From: Bacteroidetes bacterium HGW-Bacteroidetes-17 | GTDB taxonomy: Bacteria > Bacteroidota > Bacteroidia > Bacteroidales > GCA-2711565 | Length of the DNA stretch: 50,157 nt | Direction: 5' to 3' | Assembly: GCA_002840985.1 (NCBI GenBank) | Contig: PHDM01000006.1 | Coordinates: 1 to 50,157 of the forward strand | Shown: positions 1 through 8,124 of the stretch, piece by piece | How positions within the stretch are numbered: the first letter of the stretch is position 1 | How the letters are laid out: the number at the start of each line of letters is the position of its first letter | Program-made: the position numbers and the translations under genes | Notes under the pieces: generated by a model | What the model was told of the DNA's origin: nothing | The model's input: only the letters and a program-made list of their open reading frames with translations | Databases searched by the model: none

Positions 1-2012
1 TGCAATACTTTCTTGGGAAATCGAGGTGAAAAACGCAATGTTTGACCACCATCAACCACATATTTTCCCAATCCTAATGCAATATTTGCAATTCCGTCTT
101 CTGGTTTTTCGGGTTCGATCGGGTAAAAGTTTATTGAACGTGCTACCCCCGAAATAACCGGATAAAATCGGTCTCCATATTTCTTCCCACAGATTTCCTG
201 TAGTACTATCCCCATTTTTTCTTCGTCAATAACATTGGAAGTTGCTGTCATGTATGCTTTACTATCTTTATAAAAAGCAGAAGCATAAACACTTTTTATA
301 GCATCTCCCAGCATGTTGATCATTAACCGATCATCATCAATCACATTCGGAAGCATATATGTAGAATAAATTCCCGCGAATGGCTGATAATGGCTATCTT
401 CCAGCAAACTGGAGGACCTGACCGCAATTGGGTTTTTTATAAATGAGATGAAGGTATACAAATCCTCATGAATCCTGAAGGGAAGTCTTGCTTCTATAAA
501 ATGTTTTAAGATTTCTTCATCCTTAAGATCGGATAATGCAATTTTATGCAATTCATTTTCCTCCATAAACTCATCAAAGACATCCGTGCCGAGAACTACT
601 GTTCTTGGAATTGTAATTATCAACCCTTCATATTTATCATACAAATGGTTTCTCTTGATGAGTGCATCCAAAAAAGCCAACCCCCGAGCTTTGCCGCCAA
701 TGGATCCTTCGCCAATTCGGGTAAAAGTTAAATATTCATCGAAGCGATCCCTATAAAACTCGGCAATAACCCCTCGTGCTTTATTTAATCTGAAGCTTCC
801 AATGGCATCAAAAATAAATCGTTTGATCTCATCCAAATCATTAAAATCCTCTAATCTGATATCGACTAATAATTCTGCCAGGGGAAATAATGCCCGTGCA
901 CGCATCCATTTTGACAAGTGATTCCTACTTACATGATATTCAAGTGAACGATCCGGTATTGGGAAGATGATCTCTTGTAATGCTTTTAAATCATTTGCAC
1001 GGGCAATTTCCTTGCCAGTGTCGGGATCAATAAAGATGAAATCACCAAAAGCAAAGTATTCACGTATAAAATTTCTGAGTTCAATAGAAAGGGTTTTAGA
1101 GTTTTTATTGATGAATCCTACTTTCAGTTTTTTAGCCAGTTTTGCATTTCCCACATCCGATGATTGTAAGAGCAGAGGCATGTAAATATCGTCCTTTTTA
1201 ACCTTTTCATATAATTTAATACCTGCTTGTTTATCCAGAATACCCTCACGCTTATAAGCCATGTCAGAAATAATCCCAAGCATATTTTTTTTATACTTAT
1301 CATAAAAGGCGACAGCCTCTTCATAGTTAGTCGCGAGCAATATTTTCGGTCTTCCTCTCATACGTAACATCTGCTGATGCTCATTTAAGCCTTCTGTCAT
1401 AAACATTTTAGACTGCTTAAATATTATTTTATAAATATTTGGCAGATATGACGAATAAAACCGAATAGAATCTTCTACGAGAAGTATCGTTTGTACCCCC
1501 ACATTTTCAATGTCAGATTCTACATTCATTTTATCTTCGATAAGCTTGATAATCGCCAATAAAATATCTGCATTCCCAAGCCAGCTAAAAATGTAATCGA
1601 TTGCACTTAAATCCGATTGATCAATTTTCAAAGAAACTTCTCTGGAAAAAGGAGTTAACACAACAATTGGAATATCAGGATATTTAACTTTGATATTTGA
1701 GGCCAAATCAAAAGTATCCCGTTTTTCAGCACTCAACATTGTGATGATAAGATCAATTTTTTCAGTTTTAAGCAATACGAACGCCTCTTCCTGCGATGCA
1801 GCCTGTATAAACTGAGGAGGGTATCGTAAGTTCAAAGAAACATATTCATTAAAAATTTGCTCATCAATCCTGCCATCATCTTCCAAGATAAAAGTATCAT
1901 AGGCACTTGCAATCAAAAGCACATGATAAATTCGTTTCTTCATCAATACATTAAAAGAAGTATCGTTGAAATAAAACTTTCTGGCATTTAAATTTGCAGG
2001 TAATGGGCTCAT
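1..2012 (-). CDS. PEP/pyruvate-binding-domain protein with N-terminal receiver domains (C-terminus outside window)
   Basis: I translated this reverse-strand frame myself: it is open from an ATG at 2012 to the window edge, about 670 residues, and continues outside. Residues about 25-155 look like a response-regulator receiver whose phospho-acceptor position reads LIITML rather than a D-containing strand. Residues about 175-330 form a second receiver-like unit beginning ILLVEDS, with an Asp in GIISDMAY. From about residue 430 the sequence resembles the N-terminal ATP-grasp part of PEP synthase/PPDK (GEGSIGGKARGLAFLDAL, then AVRSSSLLEDS). Proteins of this layout are usually annotated as phosphoenolpyruvate synthase in Bacteroidota, but a real PEP synthase function is not shown: the catalytic His domain would lie outside the window. 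An in-frame stop ten codons upstream supports this start. Confidence 0.85.
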   Translation of the reverse strand, partial: MSPLPANLNARKFYFNDTSFNVLMKKRIYHVLLIASAYDTFILEDDGRIDEQIFNEYVSLNLRYPPQFIQAASQEEAFVLLKTEKIDLIITMLSAEKRDTFDLASNIKVKYPDIPIVVLTPFSREVSLKIDQSDLSAIDYIFSWLGNADILLAIIKLIEDKMNVESDIENVGVQTILLVEDSIRFYSSYLPNIYKIIFKQSKMFMTEGLNEHQQMLRMRGRPKILLATNYEEAVAFYDKYKKNMLGIISDMAYKREGILDKQAGIKLYEKVKKDDIYMPLLLQSSDVGNAKLAKKLKVGFINKNSKTLSIELRNFIREYFAFGDFIFIDPDTGKEIARANDLKALQEIIFPIPDRSLEYHVSRNHLSKWMRARALFPLAELLVDIRLEDFNDLDEIKRFIFDAIGSFRLNKARGVIAEFYRDRFDEYLTFTRIGEGSIGGKARGLAFLDALIKRNHLYDKYEGLIITIPRTVVLGTDVFDEFMEENELHKIALSDLKDEEILKHFIEARLPFRIHEDLYTFISFIKNPIAVRSSSLLEDSHYQPFAGIYSTYMLPNVIDDDRLMINMLGDAIKSVYASAFYKDSKAYMTATSNVIDEEKMGIVLQEICGKKYGDRFYPVISGVARSINFYPIEPEKPEDGIANIALGLGKYVVDGGQTLRFSPRFPKKVL

Positions 2013-2443
2013 AGAATTCTGATTTTGTACAAAAATACATCAATTGTTCATTCAACTTTAGCACAAATCACATAAATATCTGGTTCCACCTGGTGCCTTC
2101 AATAGCGTGAGTTCGATAGAAGAAAACATTAAAATACAAACTTCTTATGTCATAAGCATTTTAATGAATTAAGGTATAAGACGTTAGGCTTTAGATATTA
2201 GACAAAATACAGTAGAAAGTAGGCAGTAGTTGACAGTAGTTAGTAGTTAGTAGACAGTAGTTAATAGGTTTTAATCCATGGTCTAACTTCTAATATCTAA
2301 CGTCTTCGTAGCTCGAAAAGCCAAATTTCAGACATACTGAACCAGTTTCATTAGAAATGCTTAGTTCGAGCTGAAGGTTCAATAATTAAAGAGATACAAC
2401 TTAAATAATCCAAGTGGTAGAAAAACATAATGAATTATCTTTT
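2013..2443. other. Intergenic region holding repeat copy 1
   Basis: This 431-bp gap is a divergent promoter-free region between two leftward genes. Most of it is the MITE-like repeat described at 2106-2379. The remaining sequence is AT-rich and I see no gene in it. Confidence 0.6.
2106..2379. repeat. MITE-like hairpin element, family A, copy 1
   Basis: The left arm (CGTGAGTTCGAT at 2106) and right arm (GGTCTAACTTCTAATATCTA onward to about 2379) match the element at 5961-6157 over roughly 100 bp on each side at an estimated 75-85 percent identity. The ends are imperfect inverted repeats, and an inner pair (AAGACGTTAG and CTAACGTCTT) is also inverted. Between the arms lies an extra stretch of about 75 bp at 2205-2279, built of repeated CAGTAGTT/TAGTAGTT units, which copy 2 lacks. 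Confidence 0.75.
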
Positions 2444-2812
2444 CTAGGCTTTACGTTTTTTGTCGATAAAACCTGCCACATAAATTCCTAAAACCACATA
2501 AGATACCAACCCGGTAACAAGAAAGATGAAAAACTTTCGTGTACCAATAAAGTCAGCTGAAAGGTTTTTAACAAACATATATGTCACTACCACTGCAAGA
2601 ACGAACGTTAGAACGACAGCTAAATGTGCAATTACCTTATTATCGTTTTTAATCCCTTTGGTAAAAAACAGAAGGATAAACCCAAAAAATGCCGGAATCA
2701 AAGAAGTAACTTGAATATCCCCATCGCTCGTATAGCGGACAATGAAGCCAAAAAGGCCAATTAATAATAAAAAAATGGCGTAATAATAATTTACTTTATG
2801 TGGTGTTTTCAT
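2444..2812 (-). CDS. Small four-helix membrane protein of unknown function
   Basis: The product is 122 residues. I see four hydrophobic segments, at about residues 9-28, 37-51, 62-81 and 92-114, separated by short charged loops and ending in a basic tail (DKKRKA). The layout recalls small TMEM14-like membrane proteins, but I see no diagnostic motif and assign no function. It stands alone between a repeat-filled gap and the divergent radical SAM gene, so context does not help. Confidence 0.75.
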   Translation of the reverse strand: MKTPHKVNYYYAIFLLLIGLFGFIVRYTSDGDIQVTSLIPAFFGFILLFFTKGIKNDNKVIAHLAVVLTFVLAVVVTYMFVKNLSADFIGTRKFFIFLVTGLVSYVVLGIYVAGFIDKKRKA

Positions 2813-2918
2813 AATTTATAATCATTTTAAATAAGTTTCAAATTTACAAATTAAATCCTAATAATATTTGCTGTTGTACTTTTATTAGTAATATTAAATT
2901 CTATTCGATTTTATAAAA

Positions 2919-4055
2919 ATGGCAAATGATGTACAGCAATTTCAGGTGTTTGCAAAACCGATAGGCGCAAGTTGTAATCTAAATTGCAGTTATTGTTACT
3001 ATCTGAACAAAATCAAACTTTATCCTGAATCTGGCAATAGAATAATGAATGATGATACGCTTGAGCAATATATCATTCAGCACATAGAAGCAGCATCAGC
3101 TTCTATCATCGTATTTTCGTGGCATGGTGGTGAACCCACACTTTTAGGCATTGATTATTTTAAGAAAATTATTCAACTACAAAAAAAACATCAACCAGCA
3201 AATAGTCGCATAATCAATGGAATTCAAACAAATGGGACATTACTCAATGTTGAGTGGTGTCAATTTTTAGCCAAAGAGAATTTTACAATCGGGATAAGTA
3301 TTGATGGGCCGGAAGAAATACATGATTTATTCAGGCGAACCCCGGCAAATCAATCTTCTTTCAACAAAACCATTCGAAGTATTGAACTCTTAAAAAAGTA
3401 TAAGATTATTTTTGAGATCCTATGTGTTGTCCATCATAAAAACGTTGAAGTTCCTTTACATTTATATGATTTTTTCAGAACCCTTGGCGCTCAATATATC
3501 AGCTTTCTCCCACTTGTTGAACGCAGGAATGGTTTCATAACTAATGAAAGCGTTTCAGCCGAAAAATATGGTCGGTTTTTATGTGCGATCTTTGATGAAT
3601 GGAAAGCCAATGATATTGGAAAAATAAAAATTCAGATTTTCGAAGAAGCTGCACGCACAGCTTTTAAACAAGAGCATAGCTTATGTATATTCAGGAAAAC
3701 ATGCGGAGCTGTGCCTGTGATCGAACAAAACGGTGATTTTTATGCTTGCGATCATTTTGTTGATCCGGCGCATTTGATCGGGAATATTAAATCCACTTCT
3801 TTGAGCACCATGCTAAATAGCTCCCGACAGGTAGCATTTGGGAAAGATAAATGGGATAGTCTTCCGAGATATTGTTTAAATTGTGAGGTAGTAGAAATGT
3901 GTAATGGAGAGTGCCCTAAAAATCGATTTAACAAAACACCAGATGGCGAGAATGGGTTGAATTATCTTTGTATAGGATATAAAATATTTTTTAGCCATAT
4001 CCAGCCATTTGTGAATGAAATTAGAAATACATATTTGAATCAGAAATCTCTATGA
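2919..4055 (+). CDS. Anaerobic sulfatase-maturase-type radical SAM/SPASM protein
   Basis: The product is 378 residues, the usual length of anaerobic sulfatase-maturating enzymes, which oxidise an active-site Cys or Ser of sulfatases to formylglycine in the cytoplasm. The radical SAM cluster motif CNLNCSYC is at residues 19-26 (C19, C23, C26). FSWHGGEPTLL follows near residue 66. The C-terminal SPASM part has Cys at 256, 262, 277, 319, 322, 328 and 332. Asp278 after Cys277 (YACDHF) matches the position of the catalytic Asp proposed for the Clostridium perfringens enzyme. No sulfatase gene lies in the window, so the substrate is encoded elsewhere or is a different protein. The next gene, a methyltransferase, starts 57 bp downstream from its ATG and may be co-transcribed. 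Confidence 0.88.
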   Translation: MANDVQQFQVFAKPIGASCNLNCSYCYYLNKIKLYPESGNRIMNDDTLEQYIIQHIEAASASIIVFSWHGGEPTLLGIDYFKKIIQLQKKHQPANSRIINGIQTNGTLLNVEWCQFLAKENFTIGISIDGPEEIHDLFRRTPANQSSFNKTIRSIELLKKYKIIFEILCVVHHKNVEVPLHLYDFFRTLGAQYISFLPLVERRNGFITNESVSAEKYGRFLCAIFDEWKANDIGKIKIQIFEEAARTAFKQEHSLCIFRKTCGAVPVIEQNGDFYACDHFVDPAHLIGNIKSTSLSTMLNSSRQVAFGKDKWDSLPRYCLNCEVVEMCNGECPKNRFNKTPDGENGLNYLCIGYKIFFSHIQPFVNEIRNTYLNQKSL

Positions 4056-4112
4056 AAAGAACAAAGAAGACACTTAAATTAACGCAGTTTGGGAGAAAAG
4101 GGTATCGATAAA

Positions 4113-4997
4113 ATGAACGATTTTCAAGAAAATATAGACAGGCAGATTGAATTTAACAAAGCCAGAAATCTCTTTTGCAGTGAGATTAATAGTTCCTTAC
4201 GATTCATCCCGGAAACCATCCTCGCAATTGAAAAAATTAAAGAAATTGATACCACCTCTAAAAACCTGCTTATAGATTATGTAACAAACAAAGCTATGGA
4301 GGAGTTTTGCAGGGTTAATCAATATTACAGTTTTAATGAAAAAGCCAAAAAAGATTTAAGAAAAATATATGCTAATCTGTTTTTGAGTTTCAGAAAAAGA
4401 AAAAATCCCATAGATGTGATTGCTAAAGCGCACTATGAGAATCTAGTAAACTGGCTTCGAGAAACAAACCCCTTTGCAGAAAAGATTTTTTTATCAAAAG
4501 ATGAAATAATAGAAACAGTAGCCTGTTCAGAATATAGCCATACTTTACAAATTGAAATTCTTCAAATTGACATTAATGAAATGAAAGGTCCGGTAATAGA
4601 CATCGGATGTGGCATGCAGGGAAATTTGGTAACACATTTACGTGAAAAGGGGATCGAAGCTTATGGCATTGATCGATTTGCACGAAATGATCCATTTTTA
4701 ATTAAATCAGACTGGTTTGAATATGAATTCGGGAAAAATAAGTGGGGTACGATTATTTCTAACCTTGGATTTTCTAACCATTTTAAACATCATCATTATC
4801 GCAATGATGGTGACTTTATCATTTACGCTAAAAAATATATGGATATATTGAATTCATTAAAAATTGGTGGATGCTTTCATTATGCTCCTGAACTTGATTT
4901 TATTGAACAATATTTAGATGAAAGTAAATACCAAATAACAAAACGATCGGTTGGAAGATATGACTTCAAAGCTTTAAAAGTGAAAAGATTGAAATAA
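4113..4997 (+). CDS. Putative class I SAM-dependent methyltransferase
   Basis: The product is 294 residues from the ATG at 4113; an upstream TTG at 4089 would add eight residues, but the ATG is preferred and is preceded by purine-rich GGGAGAAAAGGG. The first ~155 residues are a charged, probably helical region without a recognised domain. A Rossmann-type methyltransferase motif I (VIDIGCGMQGNL, residues 161-172) follows, with an acidic residue ending strand 2 (YGIDRF, about 187) and later ISNLGFSNHF. The histidine-rich HFKHHHYRNDGD after motif IV is unusual. The target is unknown. It follows the radical SAM gene on the same strand, so the pair may act together, but this is inference from spacing alone. 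Confidence 0.7.
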   Translation: MNDFQENIDRQIEFNKARNLFCSEINSSLRFIPETILAIEKIKEIDTTSKNLLIDYVTNKAMEEFCRVNQYYSFNEKAKKDLRKIYANLFLSFRKRKNPIDVIAKAHYENLVNWLRETNPFAEKIFLSKDEIIETVACSEYSHTLQIEILQIDINEMKGPVIDIGCGMQGNLVTHLREKGIEAYGIDRFARNDPFLIKSDWFEYEFGKNKWGTIISNLGFSNHFKHHHYRNDGDFIIYAKKYMDILNSLKIGGCFHYAPELDFIEQYLDESKYQITKRSVGRYDFKALKVKRLK

Positions 4998-5188
4998 TGT
5001 CAGGTTATTTCTCCCCAAATTAGTAAATTCATGTTTTATGATAATCCATTAATTATCTGGACAAAAATTCAAATTTTAAAAATAATAATTGATTATAATT
5101 TTGTTTTTAATGAAAATTCTTCCGAAGTTTGAGTTGGATATTTTTAAAAATAATTAGTTGTAGCCATCTTAATTAACCTATTTACTAT

Positions 5189-5743
5189 ATGAAAAAATTA
5201 CTCTTGTTTATTTTTGCTTTTTTTACACTTAACTCAGCTATTTGTTTAATCCCTAAAGAAAATGCCATTCTTAATGAAGTCGGAATCGGTCAGTCAAAAT
5301 CGGCAAAATCATCTCCTGAAGCTTTTGGAGAAGCAGTTTTTAATGCGCTTAAAGCTAATGATTATGATAAAATGAAGCCTTACTTACCAACCACAAAAGA
5401 CATTGAATACATGAGTGATTTCGAAATTCGAAATGATCCGGCTATGAAAGATAGTAAAAAAGCAAGTTTATTGGCCAGTCTTAAAAAGTTTCAAAAATCC
5501 AGAATCGAAAATTCGAAAGAAAATTTCGATAAAATATATGCTAAAGTAGAAGAAAAAGGCATTATCTGGAAAGACATAACATTTCAAAAATCGGCTTTTA
5601 AACAAGACAAGAAAAAGGAATTAGAGCAAGGAGATGTTTACATCTTTTTCAATTATCTAGGCGCAGAATATATCATTGAAATTACAAATTGCATGAAGGT
5701 TGACAGAGGCTGGTTAATTGGTGATAAAATGAGTTTGCAATAG
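5189..5743 (+). CDS. Secreted protein of unknown function
   Basis: The product is 184 residues with a clear Sec signal peptide (MKKLLLFIFAFFTLNSAIC, cleavage near residue 20). The mature part is Lys- and Glu-rich and predicted mixed alpha/beta. Phrases such as AFGEAVFNALKANDYDKMKP are typical of small exported proteins with an NTF2- or DUF4878-like fold, but I cannot assign a family. Its own terminator follows at 5794-5828 and the upstream gap is AT-rich, so it is probably a single-gene unit. Confidence 0.75.
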   Translation: MKKLLLFIFAFFTLNSAICLIPKENAILNEVGIGQSKSAKSSPEAFGEAVFNALKANDYDKMKPYLPTTKDIEYMSDFEIRNDPAMKDSKKASLLASLKKFQKSRIENSKENFDKIYAKVEEKGIIWKDITFQKSAFKQDKKKELEQGDVYIFFNYLGAEYIIEITNCMKVDRGWLIGDKMSLQ

Positions 5744-5793
5744 AATAATTATTAGGTGCAATCGAGTAAATCCATAATAAATAACATATAAAT

Positions 5794-5828
5794 AAAAGGT
5801 GCAGATAAGGTTATATGCACCTTTTTTA
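5794..5828 (+). terminator. Rho-independent terminator after the secreted-protein gene
   Basis: Perfect 10-bp arms AAAAGGTGCA (5794-5803) and TGCACCTTTT (5816-5825) flank a 12-nt loop and run into a T tract. It lies 50 bp after the stop codon at 5743. Confidence 0.85.
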
Positions 5829-5960
5829 TTTACCCCCTTCATAGGCATTCCTGTATAATTTTATAATTAAACTGCAGATCGCATGAATCAATCATCGAAT
5901 TTAACATAATTACATCATACAGAAATTCTTATTTTTTCAATAATTGAATACTTATTTTAA

Positions 5961-6157
5961 CGTGAGTCCGGTATAAGAAAACATTAAAACATAGACTTCC
6001 TATGTCATAAATGTTTCAATAAGTTAAGATATAAGACGTTAGACTTTAGACTTTAGATGGTCTAACTTCTAATATCTAACATGTTATTAACTCAAAAGAC
6101 TAAAATTCTAATATACTGAATCTGATTCATGAGAAATGCATAGATCGAACTGAGGTT
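5961..6157. repeat. MITE-like hairpin element, family A, copy 2
   Basis: This shorter copy of the element at 2106-2379 begins CGTGAGTCCGGTATAAGAAA and ends ATCGAACTGAGGTT. Its right end is close to the reverse complement of the left end of copy 1 (ATCGAACTGAGG against ATCGAACTCACG). Inside, AACATT and AATGTT plus ATAGACTT/CCTAT form smaller hairpins. It has no coding capacity. Confidence 0.75.
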
Positions 6158-6220
6158 ATTTTAAATAATTATCCTACTTTTATGTCAGCATTTAATTTAA
6201 ATTTCCTAACTCCTTTAACC

Positions 6221-6682
6221 ATGATATACAAAAGAATCATCATCATATTTATAATTATTGTTGTATTAATCCAGTTCAAACGAATTGATACAACAAACCC
6301 TGAAACTGATCTTACTAAAGGATATTTAAGCATGACCAATGCACCGGCAGAAATTAGCGACCTTATTAAGACATCCTGTTTTGATTGCCATTCAAATGAA
6401 GTGACTTATCCATGGTACTCATATATTGCTCCTGTATCCTAGATCGTTGGTAATCATATTCAAGATGGGCGTAAGCATTTAAATTTTTCTGAATGGGGTA
6501 ATTATCCTGAGGCCAGAAGAATCAGAAAAATTGAAGAATGTATTGATGAATTGAAAGCAGATAAAATGCCTTTAAGCGCTTATACCCTCATTCATGCAAA
6601 TGCAAAATTGACTGAAGAAAATAAAGCAGCATTAATTGTATGGTTTAGTACAACACCCAAAGTCGAAACCGAACCAGAATAG
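6221..6682 (+). pseudogene. Haem-binding-domain protein interrupted by an in-frame TAG
   Basis: The frame runs from an ATG at 6221 (an earlier ATG at 6182 is less likely) to TAG at 6680-6682, broken only by TAG at 6440-6442. The N-terminus is a membrane anchor (IYKRIIIIFIIIVVLIQF). A CxxCH haem site (CFDCH) follows, then SNEVTYPWYS. After the stop the same frame reads IVGNHIQDGRKHLNFSEW, typical of the small haem-binding domain family (Pfam Haem_bd), and ends near KAALIVWFSTTP. In relatives known to me the residue at the stop is Trp (PVSW), so TGG to TAG is a single substitution. The full length without the stop would be about 153 residues, normal for the family. It is either a recent pseudogene or a sequence error; a product ending at 6442 would keep CxxCH but lose half the domain. 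Confidence 0.8.
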
Positions 6683-6720
6683 CCAATTTGTTTTAACGCT
6701 CTGAATCACGGGTATGAAAC

Positions 6721-6839
6721 CCCAAAGTACCGAGAATTTGGGAGAAACTAATTCCGCAGCAGAGCTGCAGAGGATTACCCTCCGACTTCGTCGGGATTGT
6801 TCGTCTTGCAAATTTCAGTTCGCTTACTCCTGAAATTTG
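6721..6839. repeat. Cluster of four consecutive short hairpins
   Basis: Four inverted repeats follow one another: CCCAAA/TTTGGG (6721-6742), GCAGC/GCTGC (6756-6768), CCGAC/GTCGG (6782-6794) and CAAATTTCAG/CTGAAATTTG (6809-6839, perfect 10-bp arms with an 11-nt loop). The composition is richer in GC than the surroundings, which fits an inserted intergenic element. Confidence 0.7.
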
Positions 6840-6954
6840 AGTCTCACGATTAAATTTCTGCATTCCGACCCTCAACAAATCATCCATTTTTGCATGTGGA
6901 TAATTTCGAATTAATTGGACTTTATTTGCTGCACTGTAGTGATTGTTGTAATTT

Positions 6955-6962
6955 TACGTTTG
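6955..6962 (+). promoter_or_regulatory. Candidate -7 box for the desaturase gene
   Basis: TACGTTTG fits the Bacteroidota -7 consensus TAnnTTTG exactly, 47 bp before the start codon. I cannot find a well-spaced -33 TTTG, so support is partial. Confidence 0.35.
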
Positions 6963-7009
6963 AATTTATATTAAGAATTTAGTAATATCTTTTTGTTGCT
7001 GACTTTTAC

Positions 7010-8011
7010 ATGGAAAAAAATTCCCAAAAAAATGATTGGTCCAATTGGACTAAGATAATTAGCAAATACAATAAACCCAGCAATGCAAAAAGCTGGTTTC
7101 AAATTGCCAATTCATATATTCCATACATTGGATTATGGATTGCCATGATTTACAGCATCAAAATTTCATATTGGCTCACTTTAGCTTTATCAATTCTTGC
7201 AGCGGGGTTTTTGGTGCGGATTTTTATCATTTTCCACGATTGTGGGCATGGGTCATTTTTTAAATCACCCCTTTTAAGTAGGGTCGTGAGTATTATTTCC
7301 GGCATGTTGGTTTTTACTCCTCATCATAAATGGCATCACGAGCATCATTTACATCATCAAACAGTAGGTAATTTGGATAAACGTGGTAGCGGCGATGTCA
7401 AAACTATTACGGTTGAAGAATATAAAAGCTACTCTCTCGGTAAAAGAATTTACTATCGAATCTATCGTAATCCGATAGTCATCTTTCTGATTGCCCCTTT
7501 CTTTTTATTTACAATCGCCATGCGTTTCCCGAGCAAAACCCAATCCTTAAAATCCAAATTATATACGCACCTCACTACCCTCGGCCTTATTTTAGGCGTG
7601 ATACTTATCTCACTATTAATTGGATTTGAAACCTTTCTGCTAATTCAAATTCCGGTATTATATTTTGCTTCGGTGGCAGGTGTTTGGTTGTTTTATTTAC
7701 AACATCAATTTGAGCATGTGATTTGGGAACGTGACGAAAACTGGGATTACAAAATAATTGCCATGGAAGGCAGTTCTTACCTGAAGCTCCCTAAAATATT
7801 ACAGTGGTTCTCGGGCAATATTGGCTTTCATCACCTCCACCATCTAAGTCCCAAAATTCCAAATTACAACCTCGAAAAATGCATCCTTGAAAATCCAATT
7901 TTCCAGAAAGAACCACTTACTTTTTGGCCAAGTATCCGTTCAATGCGTTTTCATTTATGGGATGAAAAAAAACATAAATTGGTCACATTTGGTGAGGCCT
8001 TGAAATCTTAA
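7010..8011 (+). CDS. Membrane fatty acid desaturase
   Basis: The 333-residue product belongs to the di-iron membrane desaturase family, which inserts a double bond into acyl chains using O2 and electrons from a ferredoxin or cytochrome. All three histidine boxes are present: HDCGH (76-80), HHKWHHEHH (105-113) and HHLHH (274-278), with an additional His cluster QHQFEH near 231-236. Hydrophobic segments lie around 38-72, 155-172, 185-230. The pattern resembles the delta-12/omega-6-like bacterial group more than stearoyl-CoA desaturases; regiospecificity cannot be read from the sequence. Oxygen-dependence implies at least occasional exposure to oxygen. It ends 113 bp before the PLP decarboxylase gene. 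Confidence 0.9.
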   Translation: MEKNSQKNDWSNWTKIISKYNKPSNAKSWFQIANSYIPYIGLWIAMIYSIKISYWLTLALSILAAGFLVRIFIIFHDCGHGSFFKSPLLSRVVSIISGMLVFTPHHKWHHEHHLHHQTVGNLDKRGSGDVKTITVEEYKSYSLGKRIYYRIYRNPIVIFLIAPFFLFTIAMRFPSKTQSLKSKLYTHLTTLGLILGVILISLLIGFETFLLIQIPVLYFASVAGVWLFYLQHQFEHVIWERDENWDYKIIAMEGSSYLKLPKILQWFSGNIGFHHLHHLSPKIPNYNLEKCILENPIFQKEPLTFWPSIRSMRFHLWDEKKHKLVTFGEALKS

Positions 8012-8124
8012 TAATTTATTCCGTCTAACTTATCAATTTGTAAAAGGCATTTGTTATTTTCGCATACGGCAGTATGGAATCCTTTTTAATAAGGAAGATT
8101 TTGTCTCTTTAAAATAATGATAAG

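Larger units (their letters stand above)
5744..6181. other. Intergenic region with terminator and repeat copy 2
   Basis: The 438-bp gap contains the terminator of the secreted-protein gene at 5794-5828 and family A repeat copy 2 at 5961-6157. The stretch 5830-5960 is AT-rich and I see no gene or motif in it. Confidence 0.6.
6683..7009. other. Intergenic region with a run of four hairpins
   Basis: The 327-bp gap holds the hairpin cluster at 6721-6839 and, further right, a -7 type promoter box for the desaturase gene. A 64-codon open frame on the reverse strand here follows the hairpins and is not credible as a gene. Confidence 0.6.

Noticed and set aside
1124-1324. Short open frame on the reverse strand inside the first gene
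   Set aside because: It is in another frame of the long PEP-synthase-like coding region, which is open throughout and has clear domain motifs.
2201-2279. CRISPR-like array of short repeats
   Set aside because: The CAGTAGTT/TAGTAGTT units are simple tandem repeats without spacers of regular length, and no cas gene is present.
2919-4055. Sulfatase gene cluster
   Set aside because: No sulfatase or glycan-degradation gene occurs within the window.
6693-6887. 64-codon reverse-strand frame between the haem-binding pseudogene and the desaturase
   Set aside because: It coincides with the run of four hairpins and has no protein-like features.
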